From NCBI RefSeq assembly GCF_002295115.1, contig NZ_NSFV01000003.1:124001-188000 (forward strand): a stretch of 64,000 nucleotides of DNA, in the 5' to 3' direction. Shown here piece by piece: positions 18,124 to 26,547 of this stretch. Positions within the stretch are counted from its first letter, which is position 1, and each line of letters starts with the position of its first letter. This DNA comes from Mesorhizobium sp. WSM4311 (GTDB lineage Bacteria; Pseudomonadota; Alphaproteobacteria; Rhizobiales; Rhizobiaceae). The notes below the pieces were generated by a model, which searched no databases, was not told the origin of the DNA, and saw only the letters and a program-made list of their open reading frames with translations. The position numbers were made by a program, and so were the translations under genes.

Positions 18124-18372
18124 TCAGTGACGCTTGGCTTGCACCAGATAGGCGTCGATCTCGGTCTCGCCGAGCCACTTGGCCGCTTCCAGCCGGTGCA
18201 GGCCTTCGACAAGGATATGGCGCTTGCCGTCGTGGCGGACCTGGATCGGCATCTTCATGCCGTTCTCCAATATGTCCTCGGCCAGATGGCGGACGGTCTC
18301 AGGGTGCAACGTCTTCTTGCGCGCCGTCGGCACGTAGATCTCGTCGACCTTGACCTTTTGCACTCTCAGCAT
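18124..18372 (-). CDS. ParB-N/sulfiredoxin-like domain small protein
   Basis: 82 aa, made almost entirely of one ParB/Srx-type nuclease-like domain: VDEIYVPTARKKTLHPETVR, then LAEDILENGMKMPIQVR, GKRHILVEGLHRLEAAKWLG, where ILVEGLHRLEA corresponds to the conserved G-x-H/R-R box. It lacks the helix-turn-helix and dimerisation domains of chromosome-partitioning ParB, so it is not a partition protein. GGGGAG lies 5 nt before the ATG at 18372. Divergent from the DMFase-like gene. Confidence 0.85.
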   Translation of the reverse strand: MLRVQKVKVDEIYVPTARKKTLHPETVRHLAEDILENGMKMPIQVRHDGKRHILVEGLHRLEAAKWLGETEIDAYLVQAKRH

Positions 18373-18527
18373 ACTGGCTCCCCAGGCGGAACATACCGCC
18401 TCGCCTGAAATAGTCGCTTTGCCGGGTGCGGCCAAGGGCGGCTAAGCAATTGCTGGCCCGATCGTTTCCATTTGACGCTTGGCCGGCAGATGGCCGAAAT
18501 GGCGGCCTTCGATCCTTTCCGGTGCTC

Positions 18528-20168
18528 ATGACCCATCTGCCGACCGAATTCCCCGATTTCGGGCTGACGCCCGAGCAGCGCCGCCACGCGGTGCGTGGCC
18601 ATTACTATGAGTGGCCAGGCATGGATGGCGAGCGTGGCGAAATCTGGTGCTACTCGGATCGCTTTTGCTATCGCGTCGGCGAGATGGTGACGCTGCGTGT
18701 CAGCTCGACAGCGCCGTCCTTCAGCATGGCAATCATCCGGGACGGTGGAACCGAGACGAAAGTGTTCGAGAAATCCGGCATTGCGGCGTGCTGGCAGGAC
18801 ACGCCCGACCAATGTTCCGCCGAGGGTTGCGGCTGGGAAGCGTCTTTTGAATTCCGTGTCGGGAGCGACTGGCCGTCCGGTGCATATCGGGTAACGCTGA
18901 CTTCCGTTGGCCATGACGGTAGGCCGATCCATGGCTACCACCTCTTCATCGTCTCGCCCCAAACCGGCAAGAAGCCAGGCCGTGTGCTGCAGGTGGCGGC
19001 GACGGGCACCTGGCTTGCCTACAACACTTGGGGCGGCTCCAACCACTATCAGGGCATCACCGGGCCGGACCGCAACCAGTATTCGCCTGTTGTGTCGACG
19101 CAACGCCCCTGGTGCCGCGGCTTCGTCGTGCTGCCAAAAGATGCGCCACGCGTGCCGCTCGAGGTCGCCGTGCCGCCGAAGACGGTACCACGCTACCCCC
19201 ACATGGAATGGGCGCTCGCCACCGGTCATTCGAAGAAATACGCCTCGTCCGGCTGGGCGAGCTATGACAGCCACTTCTTCCGCTTCGCCGAGCGGGCCGG
19301 CTATCATGTCGATCTCGCCAGCCAGCACGATCTGCATGTCTCGCCCGACATTCTCGACGGCTACGACTGCGCCGTCTTCGTCGGCCATGACGAGTACTGG
19401 ACATGGGAAATGCGCGATGCGGTCGACAATTATGTTGAGCGCGGCGGGCATGCGGCGCGTTTCGCCGGCAATTTCATGTGGCAGACGCGGCTCGAGGACG
19501 AAGGCCGGCGGCAGGTCTGCTACAAATACCGCGCTCGCGCCGAGGACCCTGCCTATCGCGGCGGCGACGTCACCCGTGCCACCAATTCCTGGGAAGCGCC
19601 GGAAATCGGCCGGCCGGGTTCGGCGACCTTTGGCCTCAACGCGACGCGCGGCGTCTATGCCGGCTGGGGCGGCTGCGCGCCGCGTGGTGTACGCGGTTTT
19701 CCGGTCTACCGGCCGGAACACTGGGCCTTCGCCGGCACCGGCATCTACTATGGCGACCTGCTCGGCGCCGACAGCCATGTCTATGGCTATGAGGTCGACG
19801 GGCTCGACTTCGAGATCCGCGGCGGCCTGCCCTACCCAACAGCGACCAGCGGCGCGCCGGATGGGCTGCAGGTCCTCGCCGTCGCAATGGCATCCCAGGT
19901 CGAGGAAAGCGCTGATATCCCGATCGAGGACCAGTTCCTCACCGACGAGGATGGCCGCTTCACCGCCGAGACTTTGTTCGGCGAGGCGAGCGACGCCAAT
20001 CTGGAAAAAGTCAAACGCGGCAATGGCATGATCGTCAATTTCCCGCGCGGCAAGGGCGAAGTCTTTCATGCCGGAAGCTGCGAATGGGTGGCCGGCCTGC
20101 TAAGGCAAGACCCGATGGTCGAACGCGTCACCCGCAATGTCCTCGATCGCTATCTCGGAAAGTCCTGA
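18528..20168 (+). CDS. N,N-dimethylformamidase large-subunit family protein
   Basis: 546 aa, first gene of a five-gene operon. Segments such as FIVSPQTGKKPGRVLQVA, YNTWGGSNHYQGI, DCAVFVGHDEYWTWEMRDAV, GGHAARFAGNFMWQTRLED and GEVFHAGSCEWVAGL fit the C-terminal domain of the DMFase beta-subunit family. That enzyme hydrolyses an amide (dimethylformamide to dimethylamine and formate) with an iron bound by tyrosines and glutamate. This protein is shorter than known DMFase large subunits and no small-subunit gene is adjacent, so a different amide is likely. ATG at 18528; GTG at 18522 is possible. Confidence 0.85.
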   Translation: MTHLPTEFPDFGLTPEQRRHAVRGHYYEWPGMDGERGEIWCYSDRFCYRVGEMVTLRVSSTAPSFSMAIIRDGGTETKVFEKSGIAACWQDTPDQCSAEGCGWEASFEFRVGSDWPSGAYRVTLTSVGHDGRPIHGYHLFIVSPQTGKKPGRVLQVAATGTWLAYNTWGGSNHYQGITGPDRNQYSPVVSTQRPWCRGFVVLPKDAPRVPLEVAVPPKTVPRYPHMEWALATGHSKKYASSGWASYDSHFFRFAERAGYHVDLASQHDLHVSPDILDGYDCAVFVGHDEYWTWEMRDAVDNYVERGGHAARFAGNFMWQTRLEDEGRRQVCYKYRARAEDPAYRGGDVTRATNSWEAPEIGRPGSATFGLNATRGVYAGWGGCAPRGVRGFPVYRPEHWAFAGTGIYYGDLLGADSHVYGYEVDGLDFEIRGGLPYPTATSGAPDGLQVLAVAMASQVEESADIPIEDQFLTDEDGRFTAETLFGEASDANLEKVKRGNGMIVNFPRGKGEVFHAGSCEWVAGLLRQDPMVERVTRNVLDRYLGKS

Positions 20169-20169
20169 C

Positions 20170-21555
20170 ATGTCGAAAGTCCAGCCTGCCGCTCCAGAGG
20201 CCGAAGCCCGCCGCCAGTCGCACCTGTTCTATCTCTCCAGCCTGCGTCGGCCGCTGATCGACCGCGCCGAGGGCATCTATATGTGGACACAGGACGGCCG
20301 CCGCTTCATCGATGGCTCGAGCGGACCGATGGTCGCCAATATCGGCCACTCCAACCGCAATGTGCTGGATGCCATGAAGCGGCAGATGGATCGCGCCACC
20401 TTCGCCTATCGGCTGCATTTCGAAAACGAACCAGCGGAGGAACTGGCGCGGGAACTGGCCGGCAAACTGCCGGAAGGCATGGACCGCATCTTCTTCGTCT
20501 CGGGCGGCTCGGAGGCGACGGAATCCTGCATTAAATTGGCGCGGCAATGGGCCGTTGCCACCGGCCAGGCCAGCCGCTGGAAGGTGATCACGCGCTTCCC
20601 GTCCTATCATGGCGGTACGCTGGGTTCGCTCTCGGTCACCGGCGACGACGCCCTGGCAGAGACCTTTGAGCCGATGATGCGGGTGATGCCGACGGTGCCC
20701 GCGCCCACCGCCTGGCGCGACCGCGACAATCTTTCAATGGAGCAGCGCGGCGTCCGCTATGCCGACATGCTGGAGGACAAGATCGTGGCCGAAGGGCCGG
20801 AAAGTGTCGTTGCCTTCATCATGGAGCCGATCGGCGGCGCCGCGACCTCTGCGCTGGTCGCGCCGGACAGCTACTATGCGCGCATCCGCGAGATCTGCGA
20901 CCGCTACGGCATCCTGCTGATCCATGACGAAGTGATGAGCGGTGCCGGCCGCACCGGCAAATTTCTCGGCGGCGATCACTGGAACTGCAAGCCCGACATC
21001 GTCGCGCTGTCGAAGGGGCTGGGCTCGGGCTATGCGCCGCTCGGTGCACTGGCGGCACCAATGCGGCTGGTGCAGCCGCTGCTGGCCTCCGGGGGCTTCC
21101 AGCATGGCCATACCTATGCCGGCAATCCGCTCGCCTGCGCCGCCGGCCTTGCCGTGCTCGGTGAAATGGATCGGCTCGACCTGATCGCCAATGCCGCCGC
21201 CATGGGCGACGTGCTGATGGACGGGCTGAAGGGGCTGGCGAAGCGCTTTCCCTTCATCGCCGACGTGCGCGGCAAAGGCCTGCTGACGGGCGCCGAAATG
21301 GTCGCCGATCCGGAGACACTGCGGCCGATCGACCAGAGCAAGAAGGCGACGCAGCGCCTGCTCGACCTCGCCTATGAGCGCGGGCTGATCATCTATGGCC
21401 GCCGGGTCAAGGGTGGCATCGACGGCGACAATTTCATGGTCGCGCCGCCGATGATCGTCACCAGCGAACAGGTCGGCGAGATCGTCTCCATCATCGGCGA
21501 CTCGCTGGAGGTTCTGGCATCGGAGCTCGACCTTCCGGTCGAAGGCCGGGGGTAA
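20170..21555 (+). CDS. Class III PLP-dependent aminotransferase
   Basis: 461 aa. PLP-binding features are clear: the SGGSEATESCIKLARQ glycine loop near 112-126, SYHGGTLGSLSVTG, Asp253 in IHDEVMSGAGRTGKF, and catalytic Lys282 in VALSKGLGSGYAPLGA. The family acts on omega- or beta-amino groups. It starts one base after the stop of the DMFase-like gene, so translation is coupled. Followed 3 bp later by the BKACE gene, implying it produces a keto acid for that enzyme. Substrate not established. Confidence 0.93.
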   Translation: MSKVQPAAPEAEARRQSHLFYLSSLRRPLIDRAEGIYMWTQDGRRFIDGSSGPMVANIGHSNRNVLDAMKRQMDRATFAYRLHFENEPAEELARELAGKLPEGMDRIFFVSGGSEATESCIKLARQWAVATGQASRWKVITRFPSYHGGTLGSLSVTGDDALAETFEPMMRVMPTVPAPTAWRDRDNLSMEQRGVRYADMLEDKIVAEGPESVVAFIMEPIGGAATSALVAPDSYYARIREICDRYGILLIHDEVMSGAGRTGKFLGGDHWNCKPDIVALSKGLGSGYAPLGALAAPMRLVQPLLASGGFQHGHTYAGNPLACAAGLAVLGEMDRLDLIANAAAMGDVLMDGLKGLAKRFPFIADVRGKGLLTGAEMVADPETLRPIDQSKKATQRLLDLAYERGLIIYGRRVKGGIDGDNFMVAPPMIVTSEQVGEIVSIIGDSLEVLASELDLPVEGRG

Positions 21556-21558
21556 AAA

Positions 21559-22488
21559 ATGGCGCCGCGAAAAGTCATCATCACCTGCGCCGTCACCGGC
21601 TCGGTGCATACGCCGTCCATGTCGCCCTACCTGCCGGTGACGCCGGACCAGATCGCGACCGATGCCATTGCAGCCGCTGAGGCCGGCGCGTCGATCCTGC
21701 ATCTGCATGCCCGCGACCCCAAAGACGGCCGGCCGACGGCCGATCCGGAGGTGTTCATGCAGTTCCTGCCGCGCATCAAGCAGGCAACCGACGCGGTGAT
21801 CAACATCACTACCGGCGGTTCTTCGCTGATGACGCTGGACCAGCGATTGGCAGCGCCGCTGCGCGCCGAGCCCGAAATGTGCTCGCTCAACATGGGCTCG
21901 ATGAATTTCGCGCTGTTCCCGATGCTCGACAAGCCACGCGAATGGCAGCACGAATGGGAGCCGAAGCTGCTGGAAGCCACGCGCGACACCATCTTCAAGA
22001 ACACCTTCGCCGATATGGAAGGCGAGCTTGAGAGGCTGGGCAAGGGCTGCGGCACGCGCTTCGAATTCGAATGCTACGATGTCGGCCATCTCTACTCGCT
22101 GGCGCATTTCCGCGACCGCGGGCTGGTGTCGGGGCCGCTGTTCATCCAGTTCGTGCTGGGTATTCTGGGCGGCATCGGCGCCGATCCGGACAATCTTATC
22201 CACATGAAGCGCATCGCCGACAAATTGTTCGGCGACAGCTACCAGTTCTCGGTGCTGGCTGCCGGCCGCCAGCAGATGCCGCTGATCTCGATCGGCGCGG
22301 CGATGGGCGGCAATGTCCGTGTCGGCCTGGAAGACAGTCTCTACGACGGCCGCCAGTTGGCGAAATCCAACGCCGACCAGGTGCGCCGCATCCAGGGCAT
22401 TCTCGACGGCCTGTCGCTGGAGGCTGCCACACCTGCCGAGGCACGTGAGATGCTGGCGCTGAAAGGTGGCGACCGGGTGGCGTTTTGA
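21559..22488 (+). CDS. Beta-keto acid cleavage enzyme (BKACE, DUF849; 3-keto-5-aminohexanoate cleavage-like)
   Basis: 309-aa TIM-barrel zinc enzyme. Family members react a beta-keto acid with acetyl-CoA, giving acetoacetate and a shorter CoA ester. Visible motifs: KVIITCAVTGSVHTPSMSP, the zinc pair His48 and His50 in SILHLHARDPKDGRPT, INITTGG, and GGNVRVGLEDSLY, whose Glu is the likely third zinc ligand. It starts 3 bp after the aminotransferase gene. Known substrates in the family include 3-keto-5-aminohexanoate and dehydrocarnitine; the one used here is unknown. Confidence 0.92.
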   Translation: MAPRKVIITCAVTGSVHTPSMSPYLPVTPDQIATDAIAAAEAGASILHLHARDPKDGRPTADPEVFMQFLPRIKQATDAVINITTGGSSLMTLDQRLAAPLRAEPEMCSLNMGSMNFALFPMLDKPREWQHEWEPKLLEATRDTIFKNTFADMEGELERLGKGCGTRFEFECYDVGHLYSLAHFRDRGLVSGPLFIQFVLGILGGIGADPDNLIHMKRIADKLFGDSYQFSVLAAGRQQMPLISIGAAMGGNVRVGLEDSLYDGRQLAKSNADQVRRIQGILDGLSLEAATPAEAREMLALKGGDRVAF

Positions 22489-22497
22489 GGCAAGACC

Positions 22498-23010
22498 GTG
22501 ACCAAACCCAGTGACGTCCTGATCCGCCCCGGTCGCATCGATGACGCTGAAACGATCCACGCCGCGCTTCTCAAACTCGGCACCCATATCGGCGCTCATC
22601 AGGAGATCACCTCAACATCAGATGATCTCCGCCGCTACGGTTTTGGTGAAAAGCCCGCCTTTTCGACGCTGATCGCCGAGGTGGGCGGCGAGTTCGCTGG
22701 CCTTTGCCTGCATTTTCCGATCTTTTCGACCTGGATGGGGCGGCCCGGCGTCTATGTGCAGGACCTCTATGTCGAGGACCGGTTCCGTGGCCGCAAGATC
22801 GGCGAGCGGCTGTTGCGACGAGTCGCTGCGGAATGCCGCAAAGAAGGTGGCGTCTATCTCAGGCTGTCGGTCGACACCGACAATGAAGGCGCCAAGGCCT
22901 TCTATGAAAGGCTGGGTATCGCCTGGTCGAGTTACGAACAGACGCAGAAAATCGTCGGCGAAGCCTTTTTTGCCTTCGCCGACGCGCCGGTCAATGGGGA
23001 ACGGGAATGA
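22498..23010 (+). CDS. GNAT N-acetyltransferase, diamine/spermidine-acetyltransferase-like
   Basis: 170 aa. The acetyl-CoA loop is VEDRFRGRKIGERLLRRVA, followed by DTDNEGAKAFYERLGI. The stretch FSTWMGRPGVYVQDLYVEDR before it matches the arrangement of spermidine/diamine and thialysine acetyltransferases. GTG start at 22498, 9 bp after the BKACE stop. Its TGA overlaps the ATG of the deacetylase-family gene (ATGA), so the two are translationally coupled. This suggests acetylation and deacetylation of the same amine. Confidence 0.88.
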   Translation: MTKPSDVLIRPGRIDDAETIHAALLKLGTHIGAHQEITSTSDDLRRYGFGEKPAFSTLIAEVGGEFAGLCLHFPIFSTWMGRPGVYVQDLYVEDRFRGRKIGERLLRRVAAECRKEGGVYLRLSVDTDNEGAKAFYERLGIAWSSYEQTQKIVGEAFFAFADAPVNGERE

Positions 23011-24035
23011 AGGCCTTTTACGCCGAAGAGCAGAAGCGCCACGACCCGAAGGCCTTTCTTTCCAGCGGTGCCGCGCAGCCCAATCCGGAAAAGCCCGAGC
23101 GGATCGAAAGATTGTTAGCCGGCGCAAAATCTGCCGGCTGCACGATCGACCGGCCACGCAATCACGGGCTTGGCCCGGTCTCGGCGGTGCACACGCCCGA
23201 ATATCTCGACTTCCTCGAACATATTTTCGAGCGCTGGCAGCGCATCGAGGGCGCCTCGGCGGAAGTGATCCCCAACATCCACCCGATCGCGCGCAACGGC
23301 TCCTATCCAGCCTCGGCCGTCGGGCAGGCTGGCTATCATATGGCCGATACCGCTTGCCCGATCTCGGGCGAAACCTGGCAAAGCGCGCTGTGGAGTGCCT
23401 GGAGTGCGGTCGAGGCGGCGGAAACGGTGATGGCTGGCGCGCCGGCAGCCTATGCGCTGTGCCGTCCACCCGGCCATCATGCCTTTGCCGACGTCGCCGG
23501 CGGCTTCTGCTTCATCAACAATTCGGCGGTCGCTGCGCAGGTGCTGCGCAAGCAGGCGGCGCGCGTGGCCATTCTCGACGTCGACCTGCACCACGGCAAC
23601 GGCACGCAAGGCATCTTCTATGCCCGTCCTGACGTACTCACCGTTTCGCTGCATGCCGACCCGGTGCGCTTCTATCCGTTCTTCTGGGGTCACGCCGACG
23701 AGCGCGGCGAAGGCCCCGGCCTCGGCTATAATTTCAACCTGCCGCTGCCGCGCAAATCGGCCGACGCGGCGTTTCTGGAGGCGCTCGAAGTGGCGTTCCA
23801 GCGTATCGGCGCCTTTTCGCCGGACGCGCTGGTGGTCGCGCTCGGCCTCGACGCCTTCGAGGGCGATCCGTTCGGCGGGCTTTCGGTGACGACGCCCGGC
23901 TTCTCGCGTATTGGCGAGGCGATTGCCAAACTCGGCCTGCCGAGCGTCATCGTCCAGGAGGGCGGCTATCTCTGCGACGCACTCGGCGACAATCTCACCG
24001 CCTTCCTCACCGGCTTCGGCGGCAGGATGCGGTGA
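23007..24035 (+). CDS. Histone-deacetylase/acetylpolyamine-amidohydrolase family enzyme
   Basis: 342-aa zinc amidohydrolase. Catalytic elements are intact: the His157-His158 pair in RPPGHHAFADVAGGF, zinc ligands Asp193 and His195 in ILDVDLHHGNGTQGIFY, Asp282 in VALGLDAFEGDPFGG, and FINNSAVAA. Bacterial members deacetylate acetylated polyamines or small N-acyl amines, which fits the coupled acetyltransferase upstream. It is last in the plus-strand operon, ending 15 bp from the convergent stop at 24051. Confidence 0.92.
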   Translation: MKAFYAEEQKRHDPKAFLSSGAAQPNPEKPERIERLLAGAKSAGCTIDRPRNHGLGPVSAVHTPEYLDFLEHIFERWQRIEGASAEVIPNIHPIARNGSYPASAVGQAGYHMADTACPISGETWQSALWSAWSAVEAAETVMAGAPAAYALCRPPGHHAFADVAGGFCFINNSAVAAQVLRKQAARVAILDVDLHHGNGTQGIFYARPDVLTVSLHADPVRFYPFFWGHADERGEGPGLGYNFNLPLPRKSADAAFLEALEVAFQRIGAFSPDALVVALGLDAFEGDPFGGLSVTTPGFSRIGEAIAKLGLPSVIVQEGGYLCDALGDNLTAFLTGFGGRMR

Positions 24036-24050
24036 CGGTTTCTCCTGGCG

Positions 24051-25319
24051 TCAGGAGCGCTGCTGCCTGAGCATCGCGATGACCCGGTGCACGCTCTCCA
24101 GCGTCTCTTCGATTTCGGCCCCAGTGTTGTAATGCGCGATGCCGATGCGCACGACCCCCTGCTCGGCCGGAATGCCGAGCTGGTGGACGATTTCCCAGGC
24201 GTAGTTGTGGCCGGACCACAGGAAGATGTTTTCGGCGTTCATCTGCCGCACGATCGTCTCCGGCACGATGCCCTCGACAGTAAAGGAGACCGTCGGCACG
24301 CGATCGGCGAGCCGCTTGCGATCGGTGATGCCATGGATGGTCAGGCCCGGAATGTCGGACAGGCCATCGATCAGCCTCTCCGCCAGCGGGTTTTCATAGG
24401 CGATCGAAACCTCGAAGGCCCTGGCGATCTTCTGCCTGCGCGAACCACTCACACCCGCTGCCGCACCCAGCCCGGCAAAGTAGTCGACGGCCGCCGTGAG
24501 GCCGGCCATCAGCTCGATCTGCGGCGTGCCAAGCTCGAACCGCTCCGGCAGGCCATTGGACGAACAGCGGCATTTGTAGGGTTTCAGGTCATTGATGATT
24601 TCGCGCCGTCCCCACAAAACGCCCATATGTGGACCGAAGAACTTGTAGGCCGAGCAGATCAGGAAATCGCAGCCGAGCTCTTGCACGTCGATCAGGCCAT
24701 GCGGTGCGAACTGCACGGCATCGACATAGACCAGGGCGCCGGCCCGTTTAGCGATGGCAGTCAGGGACCTGACCCGGTTGATCGAACCCGTCAGGTTCGA
24801 GGCATAATTCAACGCGACCAGCCGTGTCTTGTCGGACAGCAGCCCGGCCAGCGCCTCCCCTTCGACCTGCCAGCTCTTTTCATCGAATGGCAGCCAGCGC
24901 ACCACGAGGCCAAGATCCTCGGCCAGTTGCAGCCAGGGCGACACATTGCCCTCATGGTCCATGCGGGTGAGGATGATCTCGTCACCTGGCTTCAGCGTGC
25001 GGCCGAGCGTGCGTGACATGTGATAGGTCAGCGTCGTCATGTTGGCGCCGATGATGATTTCCTCGGGGCTCGCCGCACCAAGGAAATCGGCCATCGCCTG
25101 ATGCGCCTCGTCGACGACGGATTGAGCCGCGATCGTCGTTTCGAAATAGCCCCCGAGATTGGCGTTGGTCGTGAGCAGGCAGCGCGACACCGCATCGACG
25201 ACGGCCTGCGGCACCTGCGTGCCTGCGGGATTGTCGAGATAGATGCGACGGCGGCCCTTGTCGGTCAGGGAAAGCGCTGGAAATTGTCCGCGCACGGCCT
25301 CGATCGAAAAATCCGCCAT
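24051..25319 (-). CDS. Class V PLP aminotransferase, cysteine-desulfurase-like family
   Basis: 422 aa. The PLP site is Asp200 in LVYVDAVQFAPHG and Lys226 in DFLICSAYKFFGPHMGVLWG. The N-terminal RRIYLDNPAGTQVPQAVVDA matches the subfamily annotated cysteine desulfurase-like rather than SufS/IscS, and no suf or isc gene is near. Start at 25319 has GTGGAGAGA directly before it. It lies 45 bp downstream of the aldo-keto reductase on the same strand and converges on the 18.5-24 kb operon. True substrate is unknown. Confidence 0.9.
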   Translation of the reverse strand: MADFSIEAVRGQFPALSLTDKGRRRIYLDNPAGTQVPQAVVDAVSRCLLTTNANLGGYFETTIAAQSVVDEAHQAMADFLGAASPEEIIIGANMTTLTYHMSRTLGRTLKPGDEIILTRMDHEGNVSPWLQLAEDLGLVVRWLPFDEKSWQVEGEALAGLLSDKTRLVALNYASNLTGSINRVRSLTAIAKRAGALVYVDAVQFAPHGLIDVQELGCDFLICSAYKFFGPHMGVLWGRREIINDLKPYKCRCSSNGLPERFELGTPQIELMAGLTAAVDYFAGLGAAAGVSGSRRQKIARAFEVSIAYENPLAERLIDGLSDIPGLTIHGITDRKRLADRVPTVSFTVEGIVPETIVRQMNAENIFLWSGHNYAWEIVHQLGIPAEQGVVRIGIAHYNTGAEIEETLESVHRVIAMLRQQRS

Positions 25320-25364
25320 TCTCTCCACCCCTTTGTTATTCCATGATAATTCTATCCCCGCCGA

Positions 25365-26432
25365 TCAGGGACAGGGATTGCCGACCCTCTGATGGATCGC
25401 GTCCACCGCCTTCTGCATCTCCTCGGTCCAGACGACGTCCACCGAAGACAACGCCATTTCGAGCTGCGGAATGGTCGTCGCGCCGATGATATTGGAGGTG
25501 ACGAAGGGCCGGCTCGACACATAGGCATTGGCAAACAACGCCGGCTCTATGCCGAAGGAGCGCGCCAGTTCATTGTATTCGAGCAGCGCTTCGGCTGCAT
25601 TCGGCGTCTCGTAACGCTGGCCGCGATTGAACAATTGCGAGCGCGAGCCCTGCGGTCGGGCGCCATGGTCGTATTTGCCGGTCAAATAGCCCTGCGCCAG
25701 CGGCGAATAAGGCAGCAGCGACACCTGTTCGCGCTCGCAGACCTCGGCAAGGTTCACCTCGAAGGTGCGGTTGACGAGATTGTAGGCGTTCTGGATCGAC
25801 GCCACGCGCGGGCCAACGCCTTTGTCGGACTCGGCAAGAAACCGCATGAGGCCCCAGGAGCTTTCGTTCGACAAGCCGAAATGGCGGATCTTTCCCGCCT
25901 TCACCAGCTCATCGAAGACGCCGAGCGTCTCGGCGATCGGCGTTTCGTCGGCCGGTGCGCCGTCGGCATCGGCCCGCCGCCCCACGGCGCCGATGCGCGT
26001 CGGGTTGGCACCCCAGGGGATATCCCGTTCCGGCCAATGGATCTGGTAGAGGTCGAGATAGTCCGTGCCGAGCTTGGCCAGGGATTTGTCGATGGCGTCA
26101 AAAATATCGGCGCGCACCAATTGCGACGGCCTGTCGCCGCGAAACCAGGTGTTGGCGGTGCGGCCGACGACCTTGGAGGCAAGGATCACCTTGTCGCGGT
26201 TGCCCTTGGCCTTCATCCAGCTGCCGATGATCTTTTCCGTCCGCCCCTGCGTCTCCGCCTTTGGCGGGATCGGGTAGAGCTCGGCGGTGTCGATGAAATT
26301 GACGCCGCGCGAAAAAGCCAGATCCAGCTGCGCGTGGCCTTCGGCCTCGGTGTTCTGCTGGCCCCAGGTCATCGAACCAAGGCAGATCTGGGTAACAAGA
26401 AGATCGGTCCGACCGAGACGGCGTTTGTGCAT
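25365..26432 (-). CDS. Aldo/keto reductase (Tas-like)
   Basis: 355-aa NADPH-dependent TIM-barrel oxidoreductase. Tetrad candidates are Asp and Tyr in FIDTAELYP, Lys in VILASKVVGR and His in LYQIHWPERD. The insertion between IHWPERD and PIAETLGVFDELV is typical of the Tas subgroup. CTCCGGAG lies about 7 nt before the ATG. Probably the first gene of a two-gene unit with the class V aminotransferase. Confidence 0.9.
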   Translation of the reverse strand: MHKRRLGRTDLLVTQICLGSMTWGQQNTEAEGHAQLDLAFSRGVNFIDTAELYPIPPKAETQGRTEKIIGSWMKAKGNRDKVILASKVVGRTANTWFRGDRPSQLVRADIFDAIDKSLAKLGTDYLDLYQIHWPERDIPWGANPTRIGAVGRRADADGAPADETPIAETLGVFDELVKAGKIRHFGLSNESSWGLMRFLAESDKGVGPRVASIQNAYNLVNRTFEVNLAEVCEREQVSLLPYSPLAQGYLTGKYDHGARPQGSRSQLFNRGQRYETPNAAEALLEYNELARSFGIEPALFANAYVSSRPFVTSNIIGATTIPQLEMALSSVDVVWTEEMQKAVDAIHQRVGNPCP

Positions 26433-26547
26433 GGAATTCTGCTCCGGAGGGAAAGTCTGCGCGGGAGGGAGGCTGCATGTATAGGCAAAGCCATGCCGCT
26501 CTCCAAGCCTCGCCAGGCCGACTTTTGCGTGAACCAGCGATGTTGAG

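Noticed and set aside
18124..18372. ParB homologue as a sign of a plasmid or partition locus
   Set aside because: Only the small ParB-N/Srx-like domain is present, with no ParA, helix-turn-helix or parS-like site nearby.
18366..20069. A 567-codon open frame on the minus strand opposite the DMFase-like gene
   Set aside because: It is an antisense shadow caused by high GC at third positions of the real gene; its product is low-complexity and it has no ribosome binding site.
20734..22599. A 621-codon minus-strand open frame opposite the aminotransferase and BKACE genes
   Set aside because: Covers two clearly real plus-strand genes and has His/Arg/Asp-rich, non-protein-like sequence typical of antisense frames in GC-rich DNA.
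24051..25319. Cysteine desulfurase of an Fe-S assembly operon
   Set aside because: No suf/isc genes adjoin and the N-terminal pattern fits the desulfurase-like subfamily of unknown substrate.
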